A DNA stretch of 58,412 nt, from assembly GCA_028696075.1 (NCBI GenBank), contig JAQVHS010000008.1:1-58412 (forward strand), in the 5' to 3' direction. Shown piece after piece: positions 10,182 through 18,894 of this stretch; within the stretch, counting starts at the first letter, position 1; every line of letters starts with the position of its first letter. The notes under the pieces were generated by a model. It was not told where the DNA came from and did not search any database. It saw nothing but the letters and a program-made list of their open reading frames with translations. A program made the translations under genes and the position numbers. The DNA is from Candidatus Gastranaerophilales bacterium (lineage in GTDB: Bacteria > Cyanobacteriota > Vampirovibrionia > Gastranaerophilales > JAILCC01).

Positions 10182-10196
10182 AAAGAGGAAGAGATT

Positions 10197-11162
10197 ATGA
10201 GCAAAAATATAACGCATTTGCCGTTTGAAAAACCGATTTACGACATAGAAGGAAAAATTCAGGAGCTAAAAGAATTGAGCAATGAATCCAACATAGATTT
10301 GTCATCTCAAATAGACACACTCACAAAACAGGCACAGGAATTTAAAGCAAACCTGTACAATAATTTAAAGCCGTTTGAACGTATGCAAATAGCAAGACAT
10401 CCTATGCGTCCGTCTTTTTTGGACTTTGTTCAATTAATGACTACCGATTGGATAGAATTACATGGCGACAGGGCAGGGGCTGATGACAGGTCTATTATAG
10501 GCGGGGTGGCTAAAATAGATAACGTGCCGGTGATGCTTATAGGCACTCAAAAAGGCAAAACCACTAAAGAAAACCTTGAATATAACTTTGGAATGCCTCA
10601 TCCCGAAGGTTATCGCAAAGCGCTTCGTTTATTTTACCATGCCGACAGGTTTAACCTTCCGATAATTACCCTGATTGATACACCGGGAGCATACCCCGGG
10701 GTTAAAGCGGAAGAAACCGGACAAGGTATTGCAATTGCCGAAAATTTGCGTGAAATGGCAAAGCTTAATGTACCTGTTATCGCAATAATTACGGGCGAAG
10801 GCTGCAGCGGCGGAGCGTTAGGGCTTGCTGTTGCGAATAAAGTCTATATTTTTGAACATGCCTACTATACAGTTATTTCGCCTGAAGGCTGCGCTTCAAT
10901 CCTTTGGCATGATGCGACAAGGGCTAACGATGCAGCTAACGCTCTGAAAATTACTTCTGATGACTTATTAAATCTTAAGGTCGTTGATGGTATAATCAAA
11001 GAACCTTTAGGCGGCGCACATTATAACCATTCTTCAATGAGCGATACTTTAAAAGCCCAAATCCTTCAGGCAGTTAAAGAATTGTCCAAACTCAACCCCA
11101 AAAAGCTTAAAGAAGACCGCTATAATAAATTCCGCTCACAAGGTGTTTTTACTTTAAGGTAA
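10197..11162 (+). CDS. accA: Acetyl-CoA carboxylase carboxyltransferase subunit alpha
   Basis: 321 residues, the usual length. Partner of AccD in the carboxyltransferase half-reaction. Typical segments are LDFVQLMTTDWIELHGDRAG, TLIDTPGAYPG, GEGCSGGALGLAVA and SPEGCASILW, all intact. A strong AAAGAGGAAGAG site lies before the ATG. It is followed four bases later by a TPR protein gene, which extends the run. Confidence 0.96.
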   Translation: MSKNITHLPFEKPIYDIEGKIQELKELSNESNIDLSSQIDTLTKQAQEFKANLYNNLKPFERMQIARHPMRPSFLDFVQLMTTDWIELHGDRAGADDRSIIGGVAKIDNVPVMLIGTQKGKTTKENLEYNFGMPHPEGYRKALRLFYHADRFNLPIITLIDTPGAYPGVKAEETGQGIAIAENLREMAKLNVPVIAIITGEGCSGGALGLAVANKVYIFEHAYYTVISPEGCASILWHDATRANDAANALKITSDDLLNLKVVDGIIKEPLGGAHYNHSSMSDTLKAQILQAVKELSKLNPKKLKEDRYNKFRSQGVFTLR

Positions 11163-11166
11163 AACT

Positions 11167-12051
11167 ATGATTAAACGATTAATAGCCTCTATAGTTGTGT
11201 TTGTATCTCTTGTACAAGGGGTAAACGCTTTTCCGACTTTAGTTTTGGATGCTCCGGATAAAAATTTTACCCAGATAAACCATACAATTGCACTTGCTTT
11301 TGTTGCGCATGGCAATATCTACAGCGCTGCGAAAGAATTTTATACTATTTTGCGCTATAACCCCGAGGATGTTTATGCCAACTATTATTTGGCAATTATT
11401 TATGAGGGGCTGGGCAACAAAAGACTGGCAGAGCGGTTTTATAAAAAAGCAATAGCTATGTCGCCTGATGACGGCAAAATTTATTACAGCTATGCTGTAT
11501 TTTTACTCAATCAAAAACGTTTAAAACAAGCTGCACCATTGGCAATTCAGGCAACAAAACTCTCTCCTTTTGAATATGATATTTTTTATGATACAGGGGT
11601 TATATTGGTTGAAAATGACCGATTGGAAGAGGCTTTGCCTTATTTTAAAAAATCTTTAAAATTCAATCCGGAATTCTCAAGCGCTTACAATAACTACTGC
11701 TTTTCGCTGGCGACTTTAGGACAATATGAAGAAGCACTGCCTTATTGCGAAAAAGCCGTTGTGATGGATAAAGAGGAAAACGCACAGTCTTTGGACAGTT
11801 TGGCTTTTGTTTATGCGGGTTTAAAACAGTATGAGAAGGCAAAAGACTACTACGAGAAAGCTGTTTTTATTGACCCTAATATAGGCGAAATTTACTTTCA
11901 TTATGCGCAAACATTACAGGCAATGGGAAAATATGACGAGGCAGCGGCTCACTTTAAAAAAGCAGGACAGTTAGACAAAAATTTTAAAGCTGATACCAGA
12001 AAACTTATTAAAGAATGCCGCCGTCTAAAAAACAAGAATGCCGCCGGCTAA
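11167..12051 (+). CDS. Exported TPR protein
   Basis: 294 residues. A signal segment (about 4-18, ending VNA) is followed by about six tetratricopeptide repeats from residue 35 to 270, with W/Y-A-P spacing such as AIIYEGLGNKRLAERFYKKA and YFHYAQTLQAMGKYDEAAAH. TPR arrays bind proteins, and the signal points to the periplasm, but no partner is evident. The last dozen residues come from a 23-bp direct duplication (see findings). It ends the plus-strand run and faces the transketolase genes. Confidence 0.8.
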   Translation: MIKRLIASIVVFVSLVQGVNAFPTLVLDAPDKNFTQINHTIALAFVAHGNIYSAAKEFYTILRYNPEDVYANYYLAIIYEGLGNKRLAERFYKKAIAMSPDDGKIYYSYAVFLLNQKRLKQAAPLAIQATKLSPFEYDIFYDTGVILVENDRLEEALPYFKKSLKFNPEFSSAYNNYCFSLATLGQYEEALPYCEKAVVMDKEENAQSLDSLAFVYAGLKQYEKAKDYYEKAVFIDPNIGEIYFHYAQTLQAMGKYDEAAAHFKKAGQLDKNFKADTRKLIKECRRLKNKNAAG

Positions 12052-12120
12052 AAAACCTGTCAATTAATTTTTTTGACCACGCCGTGAATAATTGACGAAG
12101 AAGAACAATTTTTAATCTAT
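12052..12120. other. Convergent intergenic spacer
   Basis: Sixty-nine bases between the plus-strand TPR gene and the minus-strand transketolase gene. A weak stem AATTG/CAATT followed by Ts (about 12087-12116) may end transcription from the left, but it is not a convincing terminator. Confidence 0.25.
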
Positions 12121-13068
12121 TCATTTATTAAAATTAAGTATCGTTTCGCAAATATCTTCGCCGCAAAGCTTGTAAAACTTCATCAGTTCACGTTGGGGTC
12201 CGCTTTGGGCAAATTCATCGTTAATGCCGATACGGTGGACTTTGGCAGGATAATTCTCGCTTAAACATTCACAAACAGCGCTTCCCAATCCGCCTATTAT
12301 TGAATGGTTTTCAACGGTAAATATTTTATTTGTTTTTTTAGCGGCTTTAATAACGATTTCACAGTCGAGCGGTTTTATGCAGTGCATGTTAATAACCTGC
12401 GCATTTATGCCTTTTTGCATAAGCATTTCCGCTGCATTTAAACATTCAATAGTGGTTTCACCGTTTGTAATGATGGTTAAATCGCTGCCGTCTTTTAGAA
12501 TTTTTGCTTCATAAGGGTTAAATTGATATTCTTCTTCATCAAACAGAGTCGGCAGGTTAGTTCTTGGGAGTCTGACGTATGTCGGTTTTTTGGTTTCACT
12601 TACATATTTGATAACGGCTTTTGTTTCAACTCCGTCGCAAGGTACGAATATTTCCATCCCCGGTACTGCCCGCATAAGCGCCACATCTTCCAATGCCTGA
12701 TGGGTTGCACCGTCCTCACCTACCGTAATACCGGCATGGGTTGCTACGATTTTTACGTTACAGTAGCTGTAAGCCAGAGTATTTCTCACCTGGTCATAAG
12801 CCCTGCCGGTTGCAAAGATCGCAAATGTACTTACAAATGCTGTTTTATTGCATGTAGATAAACCGCATGCCAGACCTATTGCATCTTGTTCAGCTATTCC
12901 CGCGTTAAAAAATCTGTCAGGACAGGCTTTTTGGAAGAGCATTGTCATTGTAGAGTGTGATAAATCCGCGTCAACTACAACAATATCTTCTCTTGTTTTA
13001 CCAAGTTCCGCGAGGGTTTCGCCGTATATTTTTCTAAGAGCGGTTACTTCGCCTTTTTTTAAACTCAT
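12121..13068 (-). CDS. Transketolase, C-terminal (Pyr/C) subunit
   Basis: 315 residues. Second half of a split transketolase of the pentose phosphate pathway: a pyrimidine-binding domain (VVDADLSHSTMT, FFNAGIAEQDAIGLACGLS, with the catalytic-type Glu) and a C-terminal domain. Thiamine diphosphate binding needs the partner subunit encoded just upstream. Its start overlaps the stop of that gene by one base (TAATG), which couples their translation. Split transketolases are known in many bacteria and archaea and can resemble deoxyxylulose-5-phosphate synthase halves, but the size and pairing fit transketolase. Confidence 0.9.
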   Translation of the reverse strand: MSLKKGEVTALRKIYGETLAELGKTREDIVVVDADLSHSTMTMLFQKACPDRFFNAGIAEQDAIGLACGLSTCNKTAFVSTFAIFATGRAYDQVRNTLAYSYCNVKIVATHAGITVGEDGATHQALEDVALMRAVPGMEIFVPCDGVETKAVIKYVSETKKPTYVRLPRTNLPTLFDEEEYQFNPYEAKILKDGSDLTIITNGETTIECLNAAEMLMQKGINAQVINMHCIKPLDCEIVIKAAKKTNKIFTVENHSIIGGLGSAVCECLSENYPAKVHRIGINDEFAQSGPQRELMKFYKLCGEDICETILNFNK

Positions 13069-13928
13069 TAGCTGCGACCCTCCAATTCTTTCAATGCTGT
13101 TTCAAATTCTTCATCACAAGGCGCTTTGCCATGCCATGAGCAGGTGTTTTCCATAAAAGAAACGCCTTTTCCTTTAACCGTATCCGCTATGATAACAACA
13201 GGTTTTTGGTTTTGCACTCCGAGGATTTTTGCTTCCTGAAAAGCATTAAAAATTTCTTTAATATTATGACCGTTAATGTTTAAAACCTGCCAGCCGAAAC
13301 TTTCAAATTTTTTATCTATCGGGTCAACTGATTTGACGCATTCCGTATGCCCGTCAATTTGGTAGCAATTTCTGTCTACAATAGCGATTAATCTTCCGAG
13401 CTTTTTATGGGCAGCGCTCATCATTCCTTCATAAACCTGTCCTTCTTGAAGCTCCCCATCTCCCATATAAACATAAACAAAAGCATTGCTTTGGTTAAGC
13501 CTCAAGCCTAACGCCATGCCGCAGGCGATTGATAAGCCTTGTCCCAACGAACCTGTAGATATGTCGACGCCGTTTACTTTCAGACAGCAGGGATGCCCCT
13601 GGAGGTTTGAACCTACCTGTCTTAAGGTCATCAGTTCCGATTTATCGAAGTAGCCTTCTTCTGCCAAAATATGGTACAAAATAGGAGCCGCATGTCCTTT
13701 TGATAATACAAAACGGTCGCGGTTTTGAAAATTAGGGCTTTCAGTCCATTTATTATTATGATGCAGAATTTTTTTATAAAGTGTTAAAATTATTTCCACC
13801 GCGCTAAAACTTCCGCCCAGATGTCCTGATTTGGCGTTATGAATCATTTTTAAAACGGAAATACGGGCGTTATTGGCAGCTTTTTCCAGTTCTTTTATCT
13901 CTTCGGTAGTAAGTTGGGTTTTTAACAT
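13068..13928 (-). CDS. Transketolase, N-terminal (PP) subunit
   Basis: 286 residues. First half of the split enzyme, holding the diphosphate-binding domain: KSGHLGGSFSAVEI, DRFVLSKGHAAP, STGSLGQGLSIACGMALG and the GDGELQEGQVYEG thiamine diphosphate/Mg motif. It starts one base before the stop of the CsaB-WecG gene upstream, so the minus-strand genes from the PfkB kinase to the second transketolase subunit form one tight operon. Confidence 0.92.
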   Translation of the reverse strand: MLKTQLTTEEIKELEKAANNARISVLKMIHNAKSGHLGGSFSAVEIILTLYKKILHHNNKWTESPNFQNRDRFVLSKGHAAPILYHILAEEGYFDKSELMTLRQVGSNLQGHPCCLKVNGVDISTGSLGQGLSIACGMALGLRLNQSNAFVYVYMGDGELQEGQVYEGMMSAAHKKLGRLIAIVDRNCYQIDGHTECVKSVDPIDKKFESFGWQVLNINGHNIKEIFNAFQEAKILGVQNQKPVVIIADTVKGKGVSFMENTCSWHGKAPCDEEFETALKELEGRS

Positions 13929-15734
13929 TTAATACTCTTTTCTGCTTAAACTGCGGTTGGATATAATTTTTAAGAAGAACAACGGAATAACCGGAAAAAT
14001 ACGGTTAAATCTTTGAGGCTGACACAATAATCTGTAAAACCATTCCAAACCCATTTTTTGGTATATTACGGGAGCTCGTTTGAGTTTTTTTGACCAAACA
14101 TCAAAACTTCCGCCCACACCAATCATTATAGTATGATTTAATGATTTTTTGAAGTACTGTATTAATTTTTCTTGTTTCGGGAAACCTATTCCTACTAACA
14201 GCATATCAGGTTTTGCGGCTATTAAATCATTTAAAATATTGTTTTCTTCTTCCTGCTTGAAATATCCGTTTCTTGCAAATACTATTTTTAATTCGGGAAA
14301 ATCTTTTTGAAGTTCTTTTATCGCTTTTTGCAAAGTATCCTCATCAGCGCCCAAAAATCCAACAGTATAGCCTTTTTGAGCGGCTAATTTTAAAAGGTTG
14401 TATGCAAGCTCAATCCCTGCAACTCTCGTTGACTTAACGCCTAAAAATTTCAGCCCCAAAACAACCCCGATACCGTCCGGTACAATTAAATCAGCCTCTT
14501 TCATAAGTTTTGACAGAGCTTCATCATTGCAGGATTTTGATATCATTTCAGGGTTAAGCGTAACAACCTGCGTTGCGGTTTTATTCTTCAAACGGTTTAC
14601 CAAAAAGTCAATGGCGCTTTGCATATTGACCAAATCCACAGGTGTATTTAACAAGCAGGCTCTTTTCATTTGTTCTGCTTTAAATAAACTTTTTAGCATG
14701 TCTATATTTTTATTCTCGTATATTTGCGCCTGATAATAAGTTTGCCGGGTTTCTCCATTTCTCAGCAATTGCAGTTTTGTTGTCAATTCGGGAATGGTAA
14801 AATTGTTTATGTCTGCCGTCAGGGTCGAAGTTTCGCTGCAAAATTCCTCTACTTTAGGGTCATAAGATAGCATAAGAGTAGGAATGCCAAACTTGTTAGC
14901 AATTATACCGGCATGAAATCTCACTGCTATAAGATAATCCAGCGTTTGGAATAAATTTATTGCAGAGTTTATATCGCTGTAATCAAAAAGTTCAACCTCG
15001 GTATTACTGCTGTATTTTTTTAAATCCGATAAAAATTTATTACAAATTTCTTTATCAAAATCTTCTTGCAGCGGAATTATTTTAAAATTGTAATTTTCGG
15101 AATTAAACGTTTCAGCAATAATTTTGGCAAGCGCATCGATTTTTTTGTCGGTCAATGATTTCCATTTGCGAAGCTGAATACCTATGGTTTTTTTCGTGCC
15201 AATGACCTTAGATACTTGCTCTAAGTTCATTCCCCATACTAAATCCGCGGTAAGTTCGGACTTTATGTTGTATTTATCAAGCAAAGCTTTGCTTCGCTTA
15301 TCACGAACCGTTATTAAATCAACTTTTTTCAATAAATCAAAACAGAGCCGTTTACCTATGGGGTTATTTATGGGACCTATACCTTGCGATAGGAGTACAA
15401 CTTTTTTACCGAAAAATTTTGCCGTATAAATCAAAAACAAATAATAAAGAAGACTTTTTAAACTGGTAGCATCCTGCAAAATACTTCCGCCGCCAAATAT
15501 CAGACAGTCCGTGTTTTGCAATTCTTTTATAAGCTCGGTAAGGTTAAATCTTTGGACGGTTTTAATATTATTTTCATGTTTAAACTGCGTTTTTGTCAGG
15601 GCTTCATCGTTTGTTGCGACGGTTATTTCAGGGTTTGCAAAATTTTCATTCAAAATATCTGCAGCGCATTTTAAAATAGCTTCATCACCAAAATTCCCGA
15701 ACCCAAAATACCCCGTGAGTAAGAATTTTGTCAT
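13929..15734 (-). CDS. CsaB-type pyruvyl transferase fused to WecG/TagA glycosyltransferase
   Basis: 601 residues with two complete enzyme domains. Residues about 1-340 match polysaccharide pyruvyl transferase CsaB (TGYFGFGNFGDEAIL, FGGGSILQDATS, SQGIGPINNPIGKRL, VRFHAGIIA), which ketalises a cell-wall sugar with pyruvate. Residues about 365-590 match the WecG/TagA/CpsF family (TLNPEMISK, LIVPDGIGVVLGLK, GFLGADEDTLQKA, VGIGFPKQEKL, GVGGSFDVWS), which adds ManNAc-type sugars to an undecaprenyl-linked intermediate. Joined on one chain they would act successively on a cell-surface polymer, probably an S-layer anchor or teichoic-like glycan. It overlaps the upstream kinase by four bases. Confidence 0.9.
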   Translation of the reverse strand: MTKFLLTGYFGFGNFGDEAILKCAADILNENFANPEITVATNDEALTKTQFKHENNIKTVQRFNLTELIKELQNTDCLIFGGGSILQDATSLKSLLYYLFLIYTAKFFGKKVVLLSQGIGPINNPIGKRLCFDLLKKVDLITVRDKRSKALLDKYNIKSELTADLVWGMNLEQVSKVIGTKKTIGIQLRKWKSLTDKKIDALAKIIAETFNSENYNFKIIPLQEDFDKEICNKFLSDLKKYSSNTEVELFDYSDINSAINLFQTLDYLIAVRFHAGIIANKFGIPTLMLSYDPKVEEFCSETSTLTADINNFTIPELTTKLQLLRNGETRQTYYQAQIYENKNIDMLKSLFKAEQMKRACLLNTPVDLVNMQSAIDFLVNRLKNKTATQVVTLNPEMISKSCNDEALSKLMKEADLIVPDGIGVVLGLKFLGVKSTRVAGIELAYNLLKLAAQKGYTVGFLGADEDTLQKAIKELQKDFPELKIVFARNGYFKQEEENNILNDLIAAKPDMLLVGIGFPKQEKLIQYFKKSLNHTIMIGVGGSFDVWSKKLKRAPVIYQKMGLEWFYRLLCQPQRFNRIFPVIPLFFLKIISNRSLSRKEY

Positions 15735-16672
15735 TGAGTTATGCTCTTAAATTTGTTATAAACTTCTTCTTTGTAAGGAATAGATTTTATGGCGCCGATA
15801 CCCATTACCTGAAAGGAAGTTACTACGCTGGCTAATCTTGCGCTTTCAAACGGGCTGAACCCTTCCAGAAGCCCGTGCATAAATCCGCCGTTAAAAGCGT
15901 CGCCGGAGCCCGTTGTATCGACAGGTTGATGTTCTAATGACGGAATTAAAACAGTTTCCCCGTTATACGCTATAAAAACGCTGCCGTCGCGTTCTCTTAT
16001 GACTACTATTGATACGCCTTTGTCGGCAAGGTATTGAGCCGCCAATTCAGACGAGCATAGAGAATATAGTTTTTTAATGTCATGCTCCAAACTTACAAAC
16101 AAAATGTCAATGTATGGCAAAACTTCTTCAAATGCTTCTTTTGCTTCTTCTTCGTCCCAAAGTCCCGGGGTATAATTTATATCGTATGCCACTTGTTTTT
16201 CATTTATTTTTGCAGCCTGAAACGCGGTTTTCACAGCTTCTCTTGCGCATAATGAAAGTGATTGGGTTATTCCCGTTGAATATACAATTTGGGAGTTTTG
16301 GATATATTCTTTTGAAATATTTGCTTCGGATAAACAAGTTGCGGCTGATTTTTTACGGTAATATGCAAATTCTTTCGCACCGTCTTTTAAACGTGAAATA
16401 AAGTATAATCCGTTATAACCTTTGGAGAGCTTTACCTGGCTTAAATCAAGGTTTTCACAGTTCCAGGCGTCTAAAAGAAAATCTTTTAAATAATCATTGC
16501 CTACTAACGTTACATAGCCTACTTTTGAACCTAATCTTGAAGCAGCTACCGCGGTTGTCATTGTATCACCGCCAAAATATTTATTTAGTGTGTCAGCGTA
16601 CGTAAGACTTTCGTTGGAAGATAACTCTACTAAACTTTCCCCTATACACACAATATCAATTAATTCGCTCAT
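15731..16672 (-). CDS. PfkB-family sugar kinase (KdgK-like)
   Basis: 313 residues of the ribokinase/PfkB fold. It shows the N-terminal GESLVELSS region, the NKYFGGDTMTTAVAASRLG substrate-binding loop and the C-terminal signature DTTGSGDAFNGGF, with the catalytic Asp. The N-terminal pattern is closest to 2-keto-3-deoxygluconate kinases, but the substrate cannot be fixed from sequence alone. First gene of the minus-strand operon with the CsaB-WecG fusion and transketolase. Its promoter must lie in 16673-16740, since a terminator precedes it. Confidence 0.82.
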   Translation of the reverse strand: MSELIDIVCIGESLVELSSNESLTYADTLNKYFGGDTMTTAVAASRLGSKVGYVTLVGNDYLKDFLLDAWNCENLDLSQVKLSKGYNGLYFISRLKDGAKEFAYYRKKSAATCLSEANISKEYIQNSQIVYSTGITQSLSLCAREAVKTAFQAAKINEKQVAYDINYTPGLWDEEEAKEAFEEVLPYIDILFVSLEHDIKKLYSLCSSELAAQYLADKGVSIVVIRERDGSVFIAYNGETVLIPSLEHQPVDTTGSGDAFNGGFMHGLLEGFSPFESARLASVVTSFQVMGIGAIKSIPYKEEVYNKFKSITQ

Positions 16673-16740
16673 ATATTACCTGAATTTTTTACTCATATTA
16701 ATTTTTAGCATAGACCTGCATTTTGGTCAAACCTTTGTAA

Positions 16741-16775
16741 AACTAAAGAGTTAGTCTAAGACTAACTCTTTAGTT
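16741..16775 (-). terminator. Perfect 17-bp hairpin, probable intrinsic terminator
   Basis: AACTAAAGAGTTAGTCT (16741-16757) and its exact reverse complement (16759-16775) are separated by one base. On the minus strand it lies 15 bases after the Spy-like lipoprotein gene and is followed by a short T-rich stretch, so it probably ends that transcript and isolates the kinase operon. Confidence 0.75.
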
Positions 16776-16790
16776 TAAAATCTTTTTAAA

Positions 16791-17246
16791 TTATTTTTTT
16801 TGCGCGTTTTTAATAATTTCTTTCATTTCGTTATTACGCTCTTCAAGATATTTTTTGTAGATTTTTTCCTGCCTTTTGTCAAGAATACCTAAAAATTCTT
16901 TATCATATTGATTTCTTAACTCCATCAGTTCATTTCGCATTGCTTCAGACTGTTTTCTTAACTCTTCCATTGCTTTTTTTCTGTCAGCTTCCGGCATTTT
17001 TGCAACATCCACGTTATTTTGTAAAAGCACATTTCTCTTTTTATCAAGTTCTTGTCTTAATTCATCGGTTTTAATTCTTTGTCTTTCTCTGATGTCCTTA
17101 AGCTTGCTTTGCTGCTCCATAGTTAAATTTAATTGTTGATAAACAGTTATGGATTTGGGTATTTGCGGCTCGTTAGCTTTTTTTAAACAGCCTGTTGATA
17201 TTAATAATACCGAACATATTGTGAGTGTTAAAAGTGCTTTTTTCAT
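16791..17246 (-). CDS. Spy/CpxP-like periplasmic lipoprotein
   Basis: 151 residues from the ATG at 17246, chosen over an upstream in-frame start because AGGAG precedes it and the signal peptide MKKALLTLTICSVLL begins there. A lipobox-like STGC puts the lipidated Cys at about residue 20. The rest is helical, rich in Lys, Glu, Gln and Arg, with an LTMEQQSKLKDI segment that recalls the LTxxQ motif of Spy/CpxP periplasmic chaperones. No Zn or enzyme motif. Likely a periplasmic envelope-stress or chaperone-like protein; the family call is tentative. Confidence 0.6.
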   Translation of the reverse strand: MKKALLTLTICSVLLISTGCLKKANEPQIPKSITVYQQLNLTMEQQSKLKDIRERQRIKTDELRQELDKKRNVLLQNNVDVAKMPEADRKKAMEELRKQSEAMRNELMELRNQYDKEFLGILDKRQEKIYKKYLEERNNEMKEIIKNAQKK

Positions 17247-17334
17247 TATTATTCTCCTATTAAATTTATGGATTTGAACTCTGTAATTATACAATATCAA
17301 TTGAAAAATTACAATTTATTATAAATGAGAAGAA

Positions 17335-17913
17335 TTATTCTGCCAGCTCAAAATATTTTTTAGCCTCCTTGGCTTTGCCTGCGGTTTCTAAGCATACACC
17401 AAGGTTATAGTAGTAATTTTTTATATTTTTAGGGCTGAATTTTATACCTTGTTCAAGTATTTTAGCTGCTTTTTGATATTCGCCTATTTTAAAATAGCTG
17501 ATACTCAGGTTATAGTACGCTTCAGGAAAATTTCCTCTCAATTTAATACTTCTTTGGTAAGCCTCTATGCTGTCGCGATAATATTTTTCTTTTTGGTAAA
17601 TGTTGCCTAAATTATAAAAAGCACGATAATTTTTTTTATCTTTTTTATCCTGATTTTCAAGCAGGATTATAGCTGCCTTTGAGTTACCAAGACATTCAAA
17701 ACTGTTTGCCAGAAGTAAAACAGTCGTATAATCCTGTTTTTCATCAGGTATTGAAACCAGGTATTTTACCGCTTCCTGATATTTTTGTTCTTTATAAGCG
17801 CTGATGCCTTTGGATTTAAGCATTCTGATATCAGAAGCAGTTTGGCATATTCCATAGGAAGGAATTGCAAAAATTATTAAAATTGTGATAATCAGTTTAA
17901 AAATATTTTTCAT
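17335..17913 (-). CDS. TPR protein with signal segment
   Basis: 192 residues from the ATG at 17913; a GTG at 17943 in frame is the alternative, but the signal-like MKNIFKLIITILIIFAIPSYG starts at the ATG. Four or five TPR units follow (AIILLENQDKKDKKNYRAFY, LGNIYQKEKYYRDSIEAYQR, LSISYFKIGEYQKAAKILEQ). Probably exported or membrane-tethered. It lies directly after the LE-repeat protein, with which it is likely cotranscribed. Neither start has a good ribosome binding site. Confidence 0.75.
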   Translation of the reverse strand: MKNIFKLIITILIIFAIPSYGICQTASDIRMLKSKGISAYKEQKYQEAVKYLVSIPDEKQDYTTVLLLANSFECLGNSKAAIILLENQDKKDKKNYRAFYNLGNIYQKEKYYRDSIEAYQRSIKLRGNFPEAYYNLSISYFKIGEYQKAAKILEQGIKFSPKNIKNYYYNLGVCLETAGKAKEAKKYFELAE

Positions 17914-17943
17914 ATCAGGATTATAACATAATATAAAAAGCAC

Positions 17944-18816
17944 TTATAATAATACGCTAAGCGCTATCAGAAGCACATTAAGCAAAATTATGCCCCATGT
18001 TGCTCCTTTTGAGCTTGGCGGCATAAATTCTTGCCCTGTTGTGTTGGCAACTACCACTGACGCTACCCTGTTTATTCTGTCGCCCATTATATCCTCGGGA
18101 GAGGTTGTGCCAAAGTAGTGTGTTTCAAGCCTTGCAATCCTTGCTTCATCGTTATCACTGCCATAATCCTTCTTAAAAGTTCCATACTCAAGCTCTGAAA
18201 GGATTTGCTCGATATTACCATTTGAACTGTTATAAGCAAATATATTGTTAAAATCCAACTCAACTTCATCACTATTATTTGCCAGAGCGGTAGTTTTATC
18301 CGGCATGGCTTTGGTTTTCAGATTGTCAACTCTGTCTGAAAGCGCTGTTGAATCATAAGTCTGATTAAAAATCTTTTGCTCAAGCCTGCTTAATCTGCCA
18401 TAAATATCTTCCCCGTTATAATCTTTGCTGAAAATATTTTTTTCCATTTCAGATACAATTGGATAGTTGTTATAATCAGCCGGTTGAGCAGGGTTAACAG
18501 TTGTTTTGGGGGCTGTTTGGGTTATTGTTTTTGGGCGTTCAGCGGGTTTGGAGGCGGTAATAGCCGGCTTTTCAAATGTTGAAGGAGCATAAACTTTATA
18601 AAGCTGCTTTATTCTGTTTTCTTGCGTATCTGTAGATATTTTATTAAAAATTTCGGTTTCTATTCTGTCTAACCGCTTGCTTGTATTTTGTGATGAATAG
18701 GTTATTGCGAAAAGCTCATGTTCCACATTATTTAAATAATCGTCTGAACTCATCGCAAAGGCATTTTGTGCAACCAAAAATATAAAAAACAATATGGATA
18801 AAATTATTCTTTGCAT
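17944..18816 (-). CDS. Signal peptide protein with three LE..iF..Y repeats and C-terminal TM
   Basis: 290 residues. A signal peptide (to about residue 21, NAFA) is followed by three copies of a module of about 45 residues: a helix ending in LE or ME, an aromatic pair (e.g. LFAITY, IFNQTY, TFKKDY) and an RLxRLE helix ending in an Arg-Val/Ile pair. Copies start near residues 30, 120 and 208, separated by a Pro/Thr-rich linker. A hydrophobic helix at the very C-terminus (about 274-290) would anchor it. Similar modules occur in cyanobacterial hypothetical proteins, but the function is not known. AAGGTGG precedes the start. Confidence 0.7.
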   Translation of the reverse strand: MQRIILSILFFIFLVAQNAFAMSSDDYLNNVEHELFAITYSSQNTSKRLDRIETEIFNKISTDTQENRIKQLYKVYAPSTFEKPAITASKPAERPKTITQTAPKTTVNPAQPADYNNYPIVSEMEKNIFSKDYNGEDIYGRLSRLEQKIFNQTYDSTALSDRVDNLKTKAMPDKTTALANNSDEVELDFNNIFAYNSSNGNIEQILSELEYGTFKKDYGSDNDEARIARLETHYFGTTSPEDIMGDRINRVASVVVANTTGQEFMPPSSKGATWGIILLNVLLIALSVLL

Positions 18817-18894
18817 GTTCCACCTTGTGATATTTTTTCACTCTAAAGTTAATAATAAAATTTTTCGCGCGAATATCATCAGCAACCCGGGCAG

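Noticed and set aside
12848-13156. Plus-strand open frame over the transketolase junction
   Set aside because: Shadow of two well-supported minus-strand genes; no ribosome site or homology.
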